A stretch of 25,867 nt of DNA. Origin: JBAYGJ01 sp041649335 (GTDB taxonomy: Bacteria; Patescibacteriota; Patescibacteriia; UBA10025; JAHIVO01). The translations under genes and the position numbers were made by a program. Position 1 is the stretch's first letter; every line of letters begins with the position of its first letter. The stretch spans positions 1-25,867 of the forward strand of contig JBAZNF010000017.1 in the NCBI GenBank assembly GCA_041649335.1, read 5' to 3'. This document shows positions 1 through 7,787 of this stretch, piece after piece. The notes under the pieces are model-generated. The model saw only the letters and a program-made list of their open reading frames with translations. It was not told the DNA's origin and searched no databases.

Positions 1-1
1 G

Positions 2-712
2 CTGGGTTCAGATATCATCATGAGCTTGGATGAATGTCCACCGTATCCAAGTACGAAAAAGTATGCCCAGACCTCATTGGAACTGACAACACGTTGGGCC
101 GCACGTGGCCTGACCAGGTTCAAGCGTTTTAAGTCAAAACAGATACTATTCGGCATTGTGCAAGGTTCCGTGTATAAGGATTTGCGAATGCAAAGTGCCA
201 AGGAACTTGTTCAGTTAAATTTCGACGGGTACGCTGTCGGCGGATTGGCCGTGGGTGAGCCGCCGGAAAAAATGTACCGTACGTTGGAGTGGGTTGAGCC
301 GTTGTTACCGGCCGATAAGCCACGGTACCTGATGGGAGTGGGGTATCCCGAGCAGATCGTCGAAGCGGTTCGACGGGGCATGGATATGTTCGATTGCGTA
401 TTGCCCACACGAAACGCCCGGCACGGTTCGTTGTTTGTTTGGAAAAATGCCGATCGCACGTTCGCCCGAACGTTCCCGCATACTTTTTATCAGGAAATGC
501 TCATTAAACAGAGCCGTTATAGTACTGACACGAAACCAATTGATCGGTACTGCGACTGTTATACGTGTAGGCGTTTTTCCCGAGCGTACCTCCGGCACCT
601 GTTCATGTCCGGCGATCCTCTTAGCCAGCGGCTGGCTACCATCCATAACGTGTATTTTTACGTTAATCTAATGCAACGGATCCGTGACCAGATCAAAGCA
701 GGAACATTTTAG
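2..712 (+). CDS. tgt: Queuine/preQ1 tRNA-ribosyltransferase, 5'-truncated by window edge
   Basis: Tgt exchanges guanine-34 of GUN-anticodon tRNAs for preQ1 or queuine in the cytoplasm. The reading frame is open from base 2, and LGSDIIMSLDECPPYP matches the family region with the catalytic acid Asp, so the true start lies upstream; the ATG at 20 is internal. Further on come GIVQG, GGLAVGEP, and GVGYPEQIVEAVRRGMDMFD, where the Asp of MFDC is the family nucleophile. The zinc site is visible as CDCYTC followed by the His of TIHNVYFY. The C-terminus looks complete. The next gene starts inside its 3' end. Identity is very secure; only the N-terminal part is missing from view. Confidence 0.96.
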   Translation: MGSDIIMSLDECPPYPSTKKYAQTSLELTTRWAARGLTRFKRFKSKQILFGIVQGSVYKDLRMQSAKELVQLNFDGYAVGGLAVGEPPEKMYRTLEWVEPLLPADKPRYLMGVGYPEQIVEAVRRGMDMFDCVLPTRNARHGSLFVWKNADRTFARTFPHTFYQEMLIKQSRYSTDTKPIDRYCDCYTCRRFSRAYLRHLFMSGDPLSQRLATIHNVYFYVNLMQRIRDQIKAGTF

Positions 713-1043
713 GGAATGGATAGGCCGGGAGATTTCGGTGGTCATAGACCGGCCGGCCGGTTCGGCGCATCCTGATTACCCGGCTTTAGTGTATCCGGTT
801 AATTATGGCTACGTGCCAAATACGCGGTCGGATGTGGACCATGAGGAGATCGACGCGTATGTCCTGGGCCCGCAAAAACCCCTGGAAACCTTTACCGGGC
901 GTGTGATCGGGGTAATTGTCCGTGAGGCGGATGAAATTAAGCTCATCGTGTCGGACGGCCGGTCGCTTAGCCGGGAAGACATTGAACGGTTCGTCCATTT
1001 CCAGGAGAAATTTTTTAGCCATACCCTCTTATTGGCGGAGTAG
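684..1043 (+). CDS. Short inorganic pyrophosphatase-family protein
   Basis: A 119-residue protein resembling the short type of soluble inorganic pyrophosphatase found in Firmicutes and others. Seen: IDRPAGS, the core YPVNYGYVP (two substrate-contact tyrosines in family I enzymes), DHEEIDAYVLG in place of the usual DGDPxD metal loop, TGRVIGVIVREADEIKL, and a C-terminal HFQEKFF. It is shorter than E. coli Ppa (about 175 residues), one metal-loop Asp is replaced by Glu, and one of the second-loop acids appears missing, so pyrophosphatase activity is an inference. The start is GTG at 684, because no other in-frame ATG/GTG/TTG exists before the conserved region; this forces a 29-base overlap with tgt and suggests translational coupling. 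Confidence 0.8.
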   Translation: MTRSKQEHFREWIGREISVVIDRPAGSAHPDYPALVYPVNYGYVPNTRSDVDHEEIDAYVLGPQKPLETFTGRVIGVIVREADEIKLIVSDGRSLSREDIERFVHFQEKFFSHTLLLAE

Positions 1044-1061
1044 CAGTCGGAGCATTTAATG

Positions 1062-1070
1062 TGATATACT
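1062..1070 (+). promoter_or_regulatory. Extended -10 promoter for a predicted leaderless mRNA
   Basis: TGA-TATACT is an extended -10 element (TGn plus hexamer 1065-1070). Exactly six bases separate it from the ATG at 1077, so transcription would be expected to begin at or next to the start codon. There is no convincing -35 at the usual distance; the TGn extension may compensate. Confidence 0.55.
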
Positions 1071-1076
1071 GACATA

Positions 1077-1451
1077 ATGAAAGACTTCTTTAAACCTACC
1101 TGGGCAAAAATCGTCGTGGCCCTGTTTTTTCCCCTCTATTTTGGCATTGAAGCCGTCATCACCTCCGGCCAGGCGACGTACCATACTGTTTTTTCCTGGA
1201 TGCCGTTTTCGATTTTTATCATCGCCACTATCGCCTTATGGGCCAATACGGACACGATAACAACGCAGCTAGCCCAGGCCACGGGCGGTGAGAAACTGAT
1301 GTCATTCGTGACTGAGTTGGTACTGCCGTTGTGCGCAGATTATATGCTGGCCTGCCTGACCGTGTGGCTTTTTAAAAAACTGAAGGTATTTTTTTTCACG
1401 GAAATACAGGTAATCCGGAGCCGGAAAAAAACCATGCCCGGCAAGAGCTAG
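1077..1451 (+). CDS. Small multi-pass membrane protein, unknown function
   Basis: A 124-residue protein I do not recognise. Hydrophobic segments are visible at about residues 10-32 (IVVALFFPLYFGIEAVI), 39-57 (FSWMPFSIFIIATIALWA) and 78-100 (FVTELVLPLCADYMLACLTV), followed by a basic tail (RSRKKTMPGKS) that probably faces the cytoplasm. No catalytic motif is apparent. It has its own putative extended -10 promoter directly on the start codon and no Shine-Dalgarno sequence, which supports ATG 1077 as the start. It sits alone between the tgt/pyrophosphatase pair and the DsbA-like gene; context gives no functional clue. Confidence 0.7.
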   Translation: MKDFFKPTWAKIVVALFFPLYFGIEAVITSGQATYHTVFSWMPFSIFIIATIALWANTDTITTQLAQATGGEKLMSFVTELVLPLCADYMLACLTVWLFKKLKVFFFTEIQVIRSRKKTMPGKS

Positions 1452-1480
1452 GCGATACGACCCACGTTTTAAGAAAGGGG

Positions 1481-1509
1481 TTGCCAGTTTTAACATCTTC
1501 GTGTAAAAT
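1481..1509 (+). promoter_or_regulatory. Sigma70-type promoter of the DsbA-like/GNAT pair
   Basis: TTGCCA (1481-1486), a 17-base spacer and TAAAAT (1504-1509). The predicted start is near 1516, giving a leader of roughly 105 bases before the ATG at 1623, unusually long for this window. Confidence 0.5.
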
Positions 1510-1513
1510 ATAT

Positions 1514-1531
1514 CCACAATTTGGCTTGTGG
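1514..1531 (+). other. Hairpin at the 5' end of the dsbA-like leader
   Basis: CCACAA (1514-1519) pairs with TTGTGG (1526-1531) around a six-base loop, right where transcription from the 1481-1509 promoter should begin. It may protect the 5' end or be regulatory. There is no U-tract, so it is not a terminator, and it matches no riboswitch I know. Confidence 0.35.
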
Positions 1532-1622
1532 CATGTGGCGTAGAGCGCGAAGCTAACAATTGTAGTGTGTGCGTTGGCTATCTGCCGTGAGCATTACGCT
1601 AAATACTATTTAATCAGGATGT

Positions 1623-2348
1623 ATGAATGACCAAAATTCCAACCAACCTCTGACCAAGACCCAGCGGCGTGAACTCCGCAAGCAGGAAATTGCACAGCAG
1701 CGTCAGGGTCAGCAGCGGCGGTCAAATTTATGGATCTGGGCAATCGTGTTGGCGGGCGTTTTGGTTATTGGCGGACTGGTCTACTGGGTGGCGACGGGCT
1801 CGGATAACCCGGGGACACCGGTCACTGGCGCAGCTGATGCGCCGGTATTAGGCGGAACGGACGCGAAAGTAGTGGTATCGGAATTTTCTGATTTGTCCTG
1901 CCCGGCATGCGCTGCCGCTGTCCCGGTTATCCGGCAGTTAGCTGATATATATGGCGATCAGATAAAAATAGAATTCAGGAGTTTCCCCATTGGGCATCAA
2001 TGGTCGGAAAAATCCCTTGAGGCCGGACGGTGCGCGTTAGCCCAGGGGCAATTTTGGGAATACGCAGAAGTCGTATTTGCCAAGCAGGCCGACTGGGAAA
2101 CGGCCAGTAACGCCGTTGACCTGTTTAAGTCTTATGCCAAGGATGTGGGCCTGGATCCGTCCCAGTTCGATTCTTGCCTTGATTCCGGACAGACGGCCTC
2201 AGCGATTCAGGAAGACGTGAAACTCGGACGGGATAGGGGCGTGTCTGCTACCCCCACATTTTTCATCAATGACCAGAAGATTGTCGGCGTACAGTCCATC
2301 GATCAGTTCAAAAATACTATTGACGGGGAGTTAAGTAAAATAAATTAA
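1623..2348 (+). CDS. Membrane-anchored DsbA-like thiol:disulfide oxidoreductase
   Basis: 241 residues: a cytoplasmic basic/glutamine-rich tail (1-34), one transmembrane anchor at about 36-57 (WIWAIVLAGVLVIGGLVYW), a linker, and an extracytoplasmic thioredoxin-like domain of the DsbA/BdbD type. The active site is CPAC (C93, C96) in FSDLSCPACAAAVP; the cis-proline loop is SATPTFFIN with P211. Two more cysteines (C137 in AGRCALAQ, C185 in DSCLDSGQ) are at positions that form a second disulfide in many DsbA-like proteins. It probably oxidises or isomerises exported proteins. Start ATG 1623; the nearest purine stretch, AGGA (1617-1620), is only two bases from the ATG and is a weak Shine-Dalgarno. 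No DsbB/VKOR partner is in the window. Confidence 0.92.
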   Translation: MNDQNSNQPLTKTQRRELRKQEIAQQRQGQQRRSNLWIWAIVLAGVLVIGGLVYWVATGSDNPGTPVTGAADAPVLGGTDAKVVVSEFSDLSCPACAAAVPVIRQLADIYGDQIKIEFRSFPIGHQWSEKSLEAGRCALAQGQFWEYAEVVFAKQADWETASNAVDLFKSYAKDVGLDPSQFDSCLDSGQTASAIQEDVKLGRDRGVSATPTFFINDQKIVGVQSIDQFKNTIDGELSKIN

Positions 2349-2355
2349 AGAAAAT

Positions 2356-2832
2356 ATGATCAGTGTGCATCGGGCCACACTCAGGGATGACCGAATAGTG
2401 GCCGGCCTTTTAAAACAAAAATACAGTTTCCGCACTCTCCAGGAAAGCGCCCAGACGTTCCGAAGCGAGATACGGCACCACCACCATTTCCGCCTGGCTT
2501 TTCTGGATGGCCAGCCTGTCGGCCTGATCAGCTGGCGTACCCAGGGGAGCGAGTACCACGGGGTCGCAGAATTGGTGCGGCTGGCAGTTTTATCTGACGT
2601 CCCGGATCCCCGGCAGGTGAAAGAAGCCTTGTTTGACGTGATGCTGGCCGAGGCGGACAGTTATTACCGCGAGCATGGCACGCGGCTGCGGAAGGTGTTT
2701 TCCATGATCCATGCAGATAACCGGCATATCCGGGAATTTTTCCAGGACAAGGGCATGCGGCAGGAGGCGGTACTGAAAAACCATTTCCATCCTGGCATGG
2801 ATGAGCTGGTGTTTTCCTTGTTTTTAGCTTAG
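2356..2832 (+). CDS. GNAT-family N-acetyltransferase
   Basis: 158 residues with the GNAT fold pattern: N-terminal IxVHRATLRDDRIVAGLL, a central strand FRLAFLDGQPVGLISWR, then AELVRLAVLSDVPDPRQVKEALFD at the acetyl-CoA region, and NRHIREFFQDKGMRQEAVL, the usual N-x-x-x-x-F-F-x-x-x-G-M end. The Q/RxxGxG/A pyrophosphate loop is not canonical here, so the acceptor and even acetyl-CoA use are uncertain. It begins seven bases after the DsbA-like stop and is probably cotranscribed. No clear Shine-Dalgarno. Function beyond family level cannot be assigned. Confidence 0.75.
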   Translation: MISVHRATLRDDRIVAGLLKQKYSFRTLQESAQTFRSEIRHHHHFRLAFLDGQPVGLISWRTQGSEYHGVAELVRLAVLSDVPDPRQVKEALFDVMLAEADSYYREHGTRLRKVFSMIHADNRHIREFFQDKGMRQEAVLKNHFHPGMDELVFSLFLA

Positions 2833-2871
2833 CAGCGGGGGTGCGTACAGTAGACTGGTCGGGCAATTTAT

Positions 2872-2880
2872 TGGTATTGT
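2872..2880 (+). promoter_or_regulatory. Extended -10 promoter on the start of the glycan operon
   Basis: TGG-TATTGT (hexamer 2875-2880) lies exactly six bases before the ATG at 2887. TAGACT at 2851-2856 could serve as a weak -35 with an 18-base spacer. The geometry predicts a leaderless first cistron for the surface-glycan operon. Confidence 0.45.
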
Positions 2881-2886
2881 AAAGGT

Positions 2887-4497
2887 ATGCCAGTCATTTC
2901 GCATATGTCACAAGAGACGCGGTGGTTGATCTGTTTGTGCTTGTTCGCGTTGATACTACGCCTGATCATACCGGTGACCCAGCAAACTTCTGATTCCCCG
3001 CTGTATCTGGAGTTAGCCGGTCAGATTCGCCATGGGCATTTGTCCATTGAGCGCTTCAATGAAAATGTCCGGTTTGTCCAGCCCGGGTATTCCGCGATTA
3101 TTGCGTTTGTGAATGTACTAGTTCGGGATGTAAAAACTTCCGCAATTGCCGTTTCAGTGGTCAGTGGGGCATTGCTTGTCTGGCTGGTTTTTTTATTGGC
3201 CAGATCATTAAGCTCCGTAAGGGTTGCATGGTTATCTGCAATCGTCATTGCCATCCACCCAATGTTTGTGAGTTATTCGGGGAGAGTGCTGACTGAATCA
3301 ATTTTTGCGTTTGTAGTTATCAGCGTCGTGTATTTATTTTGGCGTCTGCGGCATTCAACAAAATCCTGGCATTTCTTTGTTGTTGGGCTGTTGATTGGTT
3401 TTGCGTATTTGGTCAGATTTGTCGGTTTGGCGTTGCTGGCTGGGCCGCTTGTCTATTTTATTTATCAATATTATAAAAAATCAATCACTTTTTTCAGCGC
3501 GTTCAAGTTTTTTCTCATACTATGCATCGGCGCGTTGGTGGTGGCTGGGCCGTATGTGTATTATCTCAGTCGGCAGTATGATGCCCTGACGATTACCGGC
3601 CTGCAGAGTTATTACGTCGGGTCCTATGCTCAGCAGGCATTGAGCAATCAGGATACCGAAGGCTCTGAAACTGCCGTCAGTAAATTCGCTTTTCAATACA
3701 GGCTGAACGATGCCTTAAACGATTATATCTCCGTCGTTGGCGGACAAACCACTACTGAAACTGCCCAAAGCGTAAAAAGCCTGACGGTCAGTTTTATTAA
3801 AAATATTCCGTATAACGCAAAATTCATTGTCATAAATTTTTTATTTGAAATTATCGCCTGTATCGTCATTTTTATCTTTTGGCGTCAAAAAGCACAGAAC
3901 TTCAAACCACTGAAATATATCTACGTATTGGTCTGGGCTGGCGCCATTGTGCTGATTCCTTTAATCGGTCGTCCGCTAATCAGGTATTATTATGCGGCCG
4001 TGCCGTTGTTGGTCATCTTGACTATGGCCGGTTTTGACATTCTGGTAGCCCGGGTCAGGAATACCATTTTCAGAAGTTTTATCATCATCGGTTTTCTCAT
4101 CGTCTATCCGGCCTATTGTCTGACGGTTAGTGGCCTGGTATTCAACCAGTCGTTTGTTAAAATCAGCCGGGCATCCACGGTAGATTTTGCCGAGGAGGCA
4201 GGGAGGGCATTCCAACAGGCCTTTGGGCCCGGCCAGAAGGTTATCACAAATAATCGCGTCTTTAGTTATTATTCCGGTGGTTGGCAGTATCCGGTACCGT
4301 ACGCCCGAATCCCTGAAATTGTAGCTTTTGCCAATAACAATGCTATCGGCTATTTGGTCATCAATACGCGGATTTCCGGATATAGCGGAGTCGGACTTGA
4401 TTCATTAGTTCATGAATACGACGAACAGTACGTGCGGTTATGGAGAGTCATCGGCGACCAATTAATATATACGATAGTCGATCGCCGCGGTTTATGA
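2887..4497 (+). CDS. GT39/ArnT-like polytopic membrane glycosyltransferase
   Basis: A 536-residue GT-C type integral membrane protein. The N-terminus has a first membrane helix (WLICLCLFALILRLIIPV) followed by a loop with SDSPLYLELAGQI, resembling the acidic first loop of ArnT/PMT-type transferases that use polyprenyl-phosphate sugars. About ten further hydrophobic segments run to about residue 425, then comes a soluble C-terminal domain of about 110 residues (STVDFAEEAGRAFQQAFGPG to the end), probably extracytoplasmic. It would transfer a lipid-linked sugar to an acceptor outside the cell. It is the first gene of an operon with a GT2 lipid-linked sugar synthase directly downstream, a logical donor-making partner. 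Family confidence is good; donor and acceptor are unknown. Confidence 0.82.
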   Translation: MPVISHMSQETRWLICLCLFALILRLIIPVTQQTSDSPLYLELAGQIRHGHLSIERFNENVRFVQPGYSAIIAFVNVLVRDVKTSAIAVSVVSGALLVWLVFLLARSLSSVRVAWLSAIVIAIHPMFVSYSGRVLTESIFAFVVISVVYLFWRLRHSTKSWHFFVVGLLIGFAYLVRFVGLALLAGPLVYFIYQYYKKSITFFSAFKFFLILCIGALVVAGPYVYYLSRQYDALTITGLQSYYVGSYAQQALSNQDTEGSETAVSKFAFQYRLNDALNDYISVVGGQTTTETAQSVKSLTVSFIKNIPYNAKFIVINFLFEIIACIVIFIFWRQKAQNFKPLKYIYVLVWAGAIVLIPLIGRPLIRYYYAAVPLLVILTMAGFDILVARVRNTIFRSFIIIGFLIVYPAYCLTVSGLVFNQSFVKISRASTVDFAEEAGRAFQQAFGPGQKVITNNRVFSYYSGGWQYPVPYARIPEIVAFANNNAIGYLVINTRISGYSGVGLDSLVHEYDEQYVRLWRVIGDQLIYTIVDRRGL

Positions 4498-4546
4498 CGC
4501 ATGGATGTCCTTTTCTTTTTCGGGTAAGTATGGTTACATAGGATAT

Positions 4547-5512
4547 ATGAGACTCATGATTTCCATACCTGCCTTTAACGAAGAACGGACTCTCCGCCGG
4601 GTTATTTCGGGGATACCGAAAGAACTGCCGGGCTGTTCGGAAATCAGTATTGTCGTGTTTGACGACGGTTCGACGGACAATACGAGCGCTGAGGCCAAGG
4701 CCGCCGGCGTAACAGTTATCAGGCGCAACAATAATGTAGGCTTAAGTCAGACATTCCAGTCGATAATCAATACCGCATTACGGCAGGGGGCTGACATACT
4801 GGTCAATATTGACGCCGACGGCCAGTTTGATCCTAATGATATAACAAGATTGACCGAGCCTATTCTTTCCGGACGGGCTGATTTTGTCACCGCGTCACGT
4901 TTTATGGATGAGCGTCTCATCCCGCGTATGCCTTTGCTCAAGCGCTTTGGCAACAGATTTGTGGCACGGCTCATCAGCGTATTGACCGGCAGGAAATTTT
5001 ATGATGTTTCATGCGGTTTCCGGGCCTATTCGCGGGAGGCGTTACTGCACCTTAATTTGTTCGGGAAATATACCTACACACATGAAACGTTCCTGAATAT
5101 CGCCTTTAAGGAGATGGATATCGAAGAGGTCCCTCTGGTAGTGAAAGGGGAGCGTGAGTACGGCCAGTCAAAGGTCGCCAGTAATCTGTGGCGCTACGGG
5201 TATCATATGGTGAATACGATTTTCCGCACGATGCTTGATTACAAGCCGCTGAAATTTTTTGGTTGGGGCGGGAGCACCGTTTTTATAATCGGGTTAGGTA
5301 TGGATATTTTTATTTTTTTCCGTTTTATTTTACTCCATTCCGTTACCCCGTTTAAAACTATCGGTTTTGCCGGACTCTTCCTGAATGTGTTCGGGTTATT
5401 GGTGCTGATTGTCGGTTTACTGGCAGACATGATCAATAAAACCAGACAGACGCAGGAACGGCTGTTGTACATATCGAAAAAGGACCATTTCGGCGGGAGC
5501 AGGCAGTCATAA
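4547..5512 (+). CDS. GT2 polyprenyl-phosphate sugar synthase (DPM1/ArnC-like)
   Basis: A family 2 glycosyltransferase with the DPM1-like signature: MISIPAFNEERTL, FDDGSTDNT (nucleotide-binding DDGS), NIDADGQFDP (metal-binding DAD) and GQSKV. Two C-terminal membrane segments follow: one near FFGWGGSTVFIIGLGMDIFI and one near FLNVFGLLVLIVGLLADM. It probably charges polyprenyl phosphate with a sugar on the cytoplasmic face for the upstream GT39-like protein. I start it at ATG 4547, next to AGGA and immediately before the first beta strand; upstream in-frame ATG 4505 would add 14 residues (MSFSFSGKYGYIGY) not typical for the family. Same operon, 15 bases before the epimerase gene. Confidence 0.88.
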   Translation: MRLMISIPAFNEERTLRRVISGIPKELPGCSEISIVVFDDGSTDNTSAEAKAAGVTVIRRNNNVGLSQTFQSIINTALRQGADILVNIDADGQFDPNDITRLTEPILSGRADFVTASRFMDERLIPRMPLLKRFGNRFVARLISVLTGRKFYDVSCGFRAYSREALLHLNLFGKYTYTHETFLNIAFKEMDIEEVPLVVKGEREYGQSKVASNLWRYGYHMVNTIFRTMLDYKPLKFFGWGGSTVFIIGLGMDIFIFFRFILLHSVTPFKTIGFAGLFLNVFGLLVLIVGLLADMINKTRQTQERLLYISKKDHFGGSRQS

Positions 5513-5526
5513 TCGGAACCTGGCAG

Positions 5527-6609
5527 ATGATTTACTTCGTATTTGGCACGAAAGCGCAAATAATAAAAATAGCGCCCGTGATGGTCGCCTTCCGGCAGAA
5601 GCGGATCGACTATCGGACGATCTATACCGGTCAGCACCGTGAGACTGTCGATGAGCTCATGTCGGATTTCAGTTTACCGCGGCCGGACCATACGCTGTAC
5701 GACGGGCCTGATATTACGCGTACGTTCCAGGTCATCCCGTGGGCCGTCAGGGTGATGTGGAATTTTTTTCGTATGAGAAAGAGGATTGTCGCACCTGGCC
5801 AGGGTAATATTTTTTTAGTGCACGGCGATACGTTGTCGACGGTGCTGGGCGCCCTGATGGGACGACTGACCGGGAATTCTGTCGGGCACTTGGAGTCAGG
5901 GCTGCGTTCCTTCCGTTTATTCAACCCGTTTCCAGAAGAGCTGCAGCGATTAGCCACCTTCGCTTTATCAAAAGTGTATTTTTGTCCTGGCCAGTGGGCG
6001 TTGAACAATCTCCGCAAATATTCGGGAAATAAAGTCGACATTAAATATAATACATTGATCGATTCCTTGCATTTGGCTTTGTCGCGGGATGACGTACCGG
6101 TGCCGGAAAAGCCCGCAAGGCCGTATTGCATCGTGTCGATCCACCGGTATGAAAACATTTCCCGTCGTGCATCCTTGATCCGCGTCATCCAGCTGATAGA
6201 ACGTGCCGCCGAAAGGTATGTAGTCGTTTTTATCCTCCACCCGCCCACGATTGCCCACCTCAATAAATTCAATCTTATGTCCAGGTTAAGGAGCAACCCG
6301 GGCATTGAGTTGAGGCAGAGGTATTCGTACGTACGATTCATCAAGCTCCTGGTCGGCAGCGAATTCATTATTACCGACGGCGGCAGTAACCAGGAGGAAA
6401 GTTCGTATTTAGGCCACCCGTGCCTGCTGATGCGCTCAGTGACGGAGCGAATCGAGGGACTGAAGCAGAATGTTGTCGTTTCTGATTTCCGGCAGGGTAC
6501 GCTGGATAATTTTATCAGCCGGTATCAGGAGTATCGGCGGCCGATGGGGGACATGGAATATTCTCCCAGTGCGATCGTCGCGGAGTATGTGCAGCAGCAT
6601 TATTCTTAA
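5527..6609 (+). CDS. UDP-N-acetylglucosamine 2-epimerase-like protein
   Basis: 360 residues, the normal length for the WecB/MnaA/NeuC fold (GT-B-like), which converts UDP-GlcNAc to UDP-ManNAc or hydrolyses it. Motifs in order: FGTKAQIIKIAPV (variant of GTRPEAIK), TGQHRE, HGDTLSTVLGAL, GHLESGLRS (catalytic-region Glu), PFPEELQR, SIHRYENIS (catalytic-region His) and TDGGSNQEES (variant of TDSGGIQEE). The key acids and His are kept, but the first nucleotide loop has lost the Arg-Pro-Glu and the UDP-binding loop is altered, so this may be a divergent subfamily with a related substrate. It probably supplies an activated amino sugar to the surface-glycan pathway of the operon. Confidence 0.85.
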   Translation: MIYFVFGTKAQIIKIAPVMVAFRQKRIDYRTIYTGQHRETVDELMSDFSLPRPDHTLYDGPDITRTFQVIPWAVRVMWNFFRMRKRIVAPGQGNIFLVHGDTLSTVLGALMGRLTGNSVGHLESGLRSFRLFNPFPEELQRLATFALSKVYFCPGQWALNNLRKYSGNKVDIKYNTLIDSLHLALSRDDVPVPEKPARPYCIVSIHRYENISRRASLIRVIQLIERAAERYVVVFILHPPTIAHLNKFNLMSRLRSNPGIELRQRYSYVRFIKLLVGSEFIITDGGSNQEESSYLGHPCLLMRSVTERIEGLKQNVVVSDFRQGTLDNFISRYQEYRRPMGDMEYSPSAIVAEYVQQHYS

Positions 6610-6617
6610 ACGTGTAT

Positions 6618-7787
6618 ATGCGGAATAAACGGTCAGTGTGCATTATCGGGGCGCATGGGACGCCAAACATAGGTGATCAGTCAATTTTGATCGGCTTGAT
6701 TCACTTGCTCCGGTCCGATCAGTCAACCGGCGGGATAAAAATAATTTCCCGGAACCCTAAACTCATCCGGACTTATGTTGACGAGCCTGAAATGTTTCCC
6801 GGAAACTCGTTTTTCTACCTCCGGACATTTTTTTTGGTAGCCAAATGCGACGAGCTTATCCTGGGAGGCGGGGGCATTATCCAGGACCAGACCAGCTTGG
6901 CGAATTTGATGTATTATGTGGCGTATATTATGCTGGCCGGGCTGTTGCGGAAAAAGATCAGGGCAATTGGAGTCGGGGTTGGCCCGTTCCGTTATTCAGT
7001 CAGCAGGTTGTTCGTGCGTCTGGCATTTTCCTTCGTTAGTGAAATTATCGTTCGGGATGACAGCTCCCGTACCAGGTTGCAGACTATTATCGGGGAGAGG
7101 ACGCCCGTCCGGGTGTGTCCTGATCCGGCTTTCCTGCTGTCACCGCAAGGTTCCGGCGGGCAGTCGTCAGTCATGCCGCACCATGGCCAATCAATGAGGC
7201 TGGGCATTAACCTCCGGCCGTGGCTGTATCGCTTGGGGGGATTATGGCCCGTTGCCGGCCGTATCCGTCACCAGAAATGGGAACCAGAATTTTCGGCATG
7301 TATGGACGTCCTGGCCAATGAGCTTAAAAAGTTTAATGATGTCCAGCCCGTTACATTAGTCATGATGCCGATGGAATCATTTCAGGATACTCTGGCATTG
7401 TCAATTTTGCTTAATAAGCTATCTGCTGAAAAAATTCCGGTCGAACGGCCGCGTATCGGGACCCCAGCTGAATTGCTGCGGGCCTACCAGTCCATCCATG
7501 CCATGATTGGCATGAGGTACCATTCATTGATTTTTTCCATCATTACTCATCGGCCATTCATCGCGCTGTCGTATACGGACAAGGTCCGGTCGCTTGTCCA
7601 GGGCCTTGGCTGGGCTGAATTCGAGGTCCCGTTTGAGGCACAAGCAATGAAGCGGATCGGCCCGATGTTGCAGGCTCTGGTGGCTGATTTTCCTCAATTG
7701 CAGGAGAGGTTGAGAATATACGATCAACAATGTCAAAAGCATTTGCGCGCCCTGGGCCATTCATCGCGAGATCATGAAAAACAATAA
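6618..7787 (+). CDS. Polysaccharide pyruvyl transferase family protein (CsaB-like)
   Basis: About 389 residues of the polysaccharide pyruvyl transferase family (PF04230), which attaches ketal-linked pyruvate to surface sugars; CsaB pyruvylation anchors S-layer proteins in Firmicutes. Seen: IIGAHGTPNIGDQSIL (the family N-terminal G-x-x-N-x-GD), ELILGGGGIIQDQ, AIGVGVGPFRY, EIIVRDDSSR, CPDPAFLL, and the C-terminal IGMRYHSLIFSII with the conserved MRxH. Start ATG 6618 is preferred; a GTG two codons upstream (6612) is possible. It follows the epimerase within nine bases and overlaps the next gene by 14 bases. Pyruvylation is a family-level inference. Confidence 0.87.
   Translation: MRNKRSVCIIGAHGTPNIGDQSILIGLIHLLRSDQSTGGIKIISRNPKLIRTYVDEPEMFPGNSFFYLRTFFLVAKCDELILGGGGIIQDQTSLANLMYYVAYIMLAGLLRKKIRAIGVGVGPFRYSVSRLFVRLAFSFVSEIIVRDDSSRTRLQTIIGERTPVRVCPDPAFLLSPQGSGGQSSVMPHHGQSMRLGINLRPWLYRLGGLWPVAGRIRHQKWEPEFSACMDVLANELKKFNDVQPVTLVMMPMESFQDTLALSILLNKLSAEKIPVERPRIGTPAELLRAYQSIHAMIGMRYHSLIFSIITHRPFIALSYTDKVRSLVQGLGWAEFEVPFEAQAMKRIGPMLQALVADFPQLQERLRIYDQQCQKHLRALGHSSRDHEKQ

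Noticed and set aside
5631..6368. Minus-strand reading of 245 codons opposite the epimerase gene
   Set aside because: The plus strand holds clear epimerase motifs; the antisense product lacks any recognisable domain and is a codon-bias shadow.
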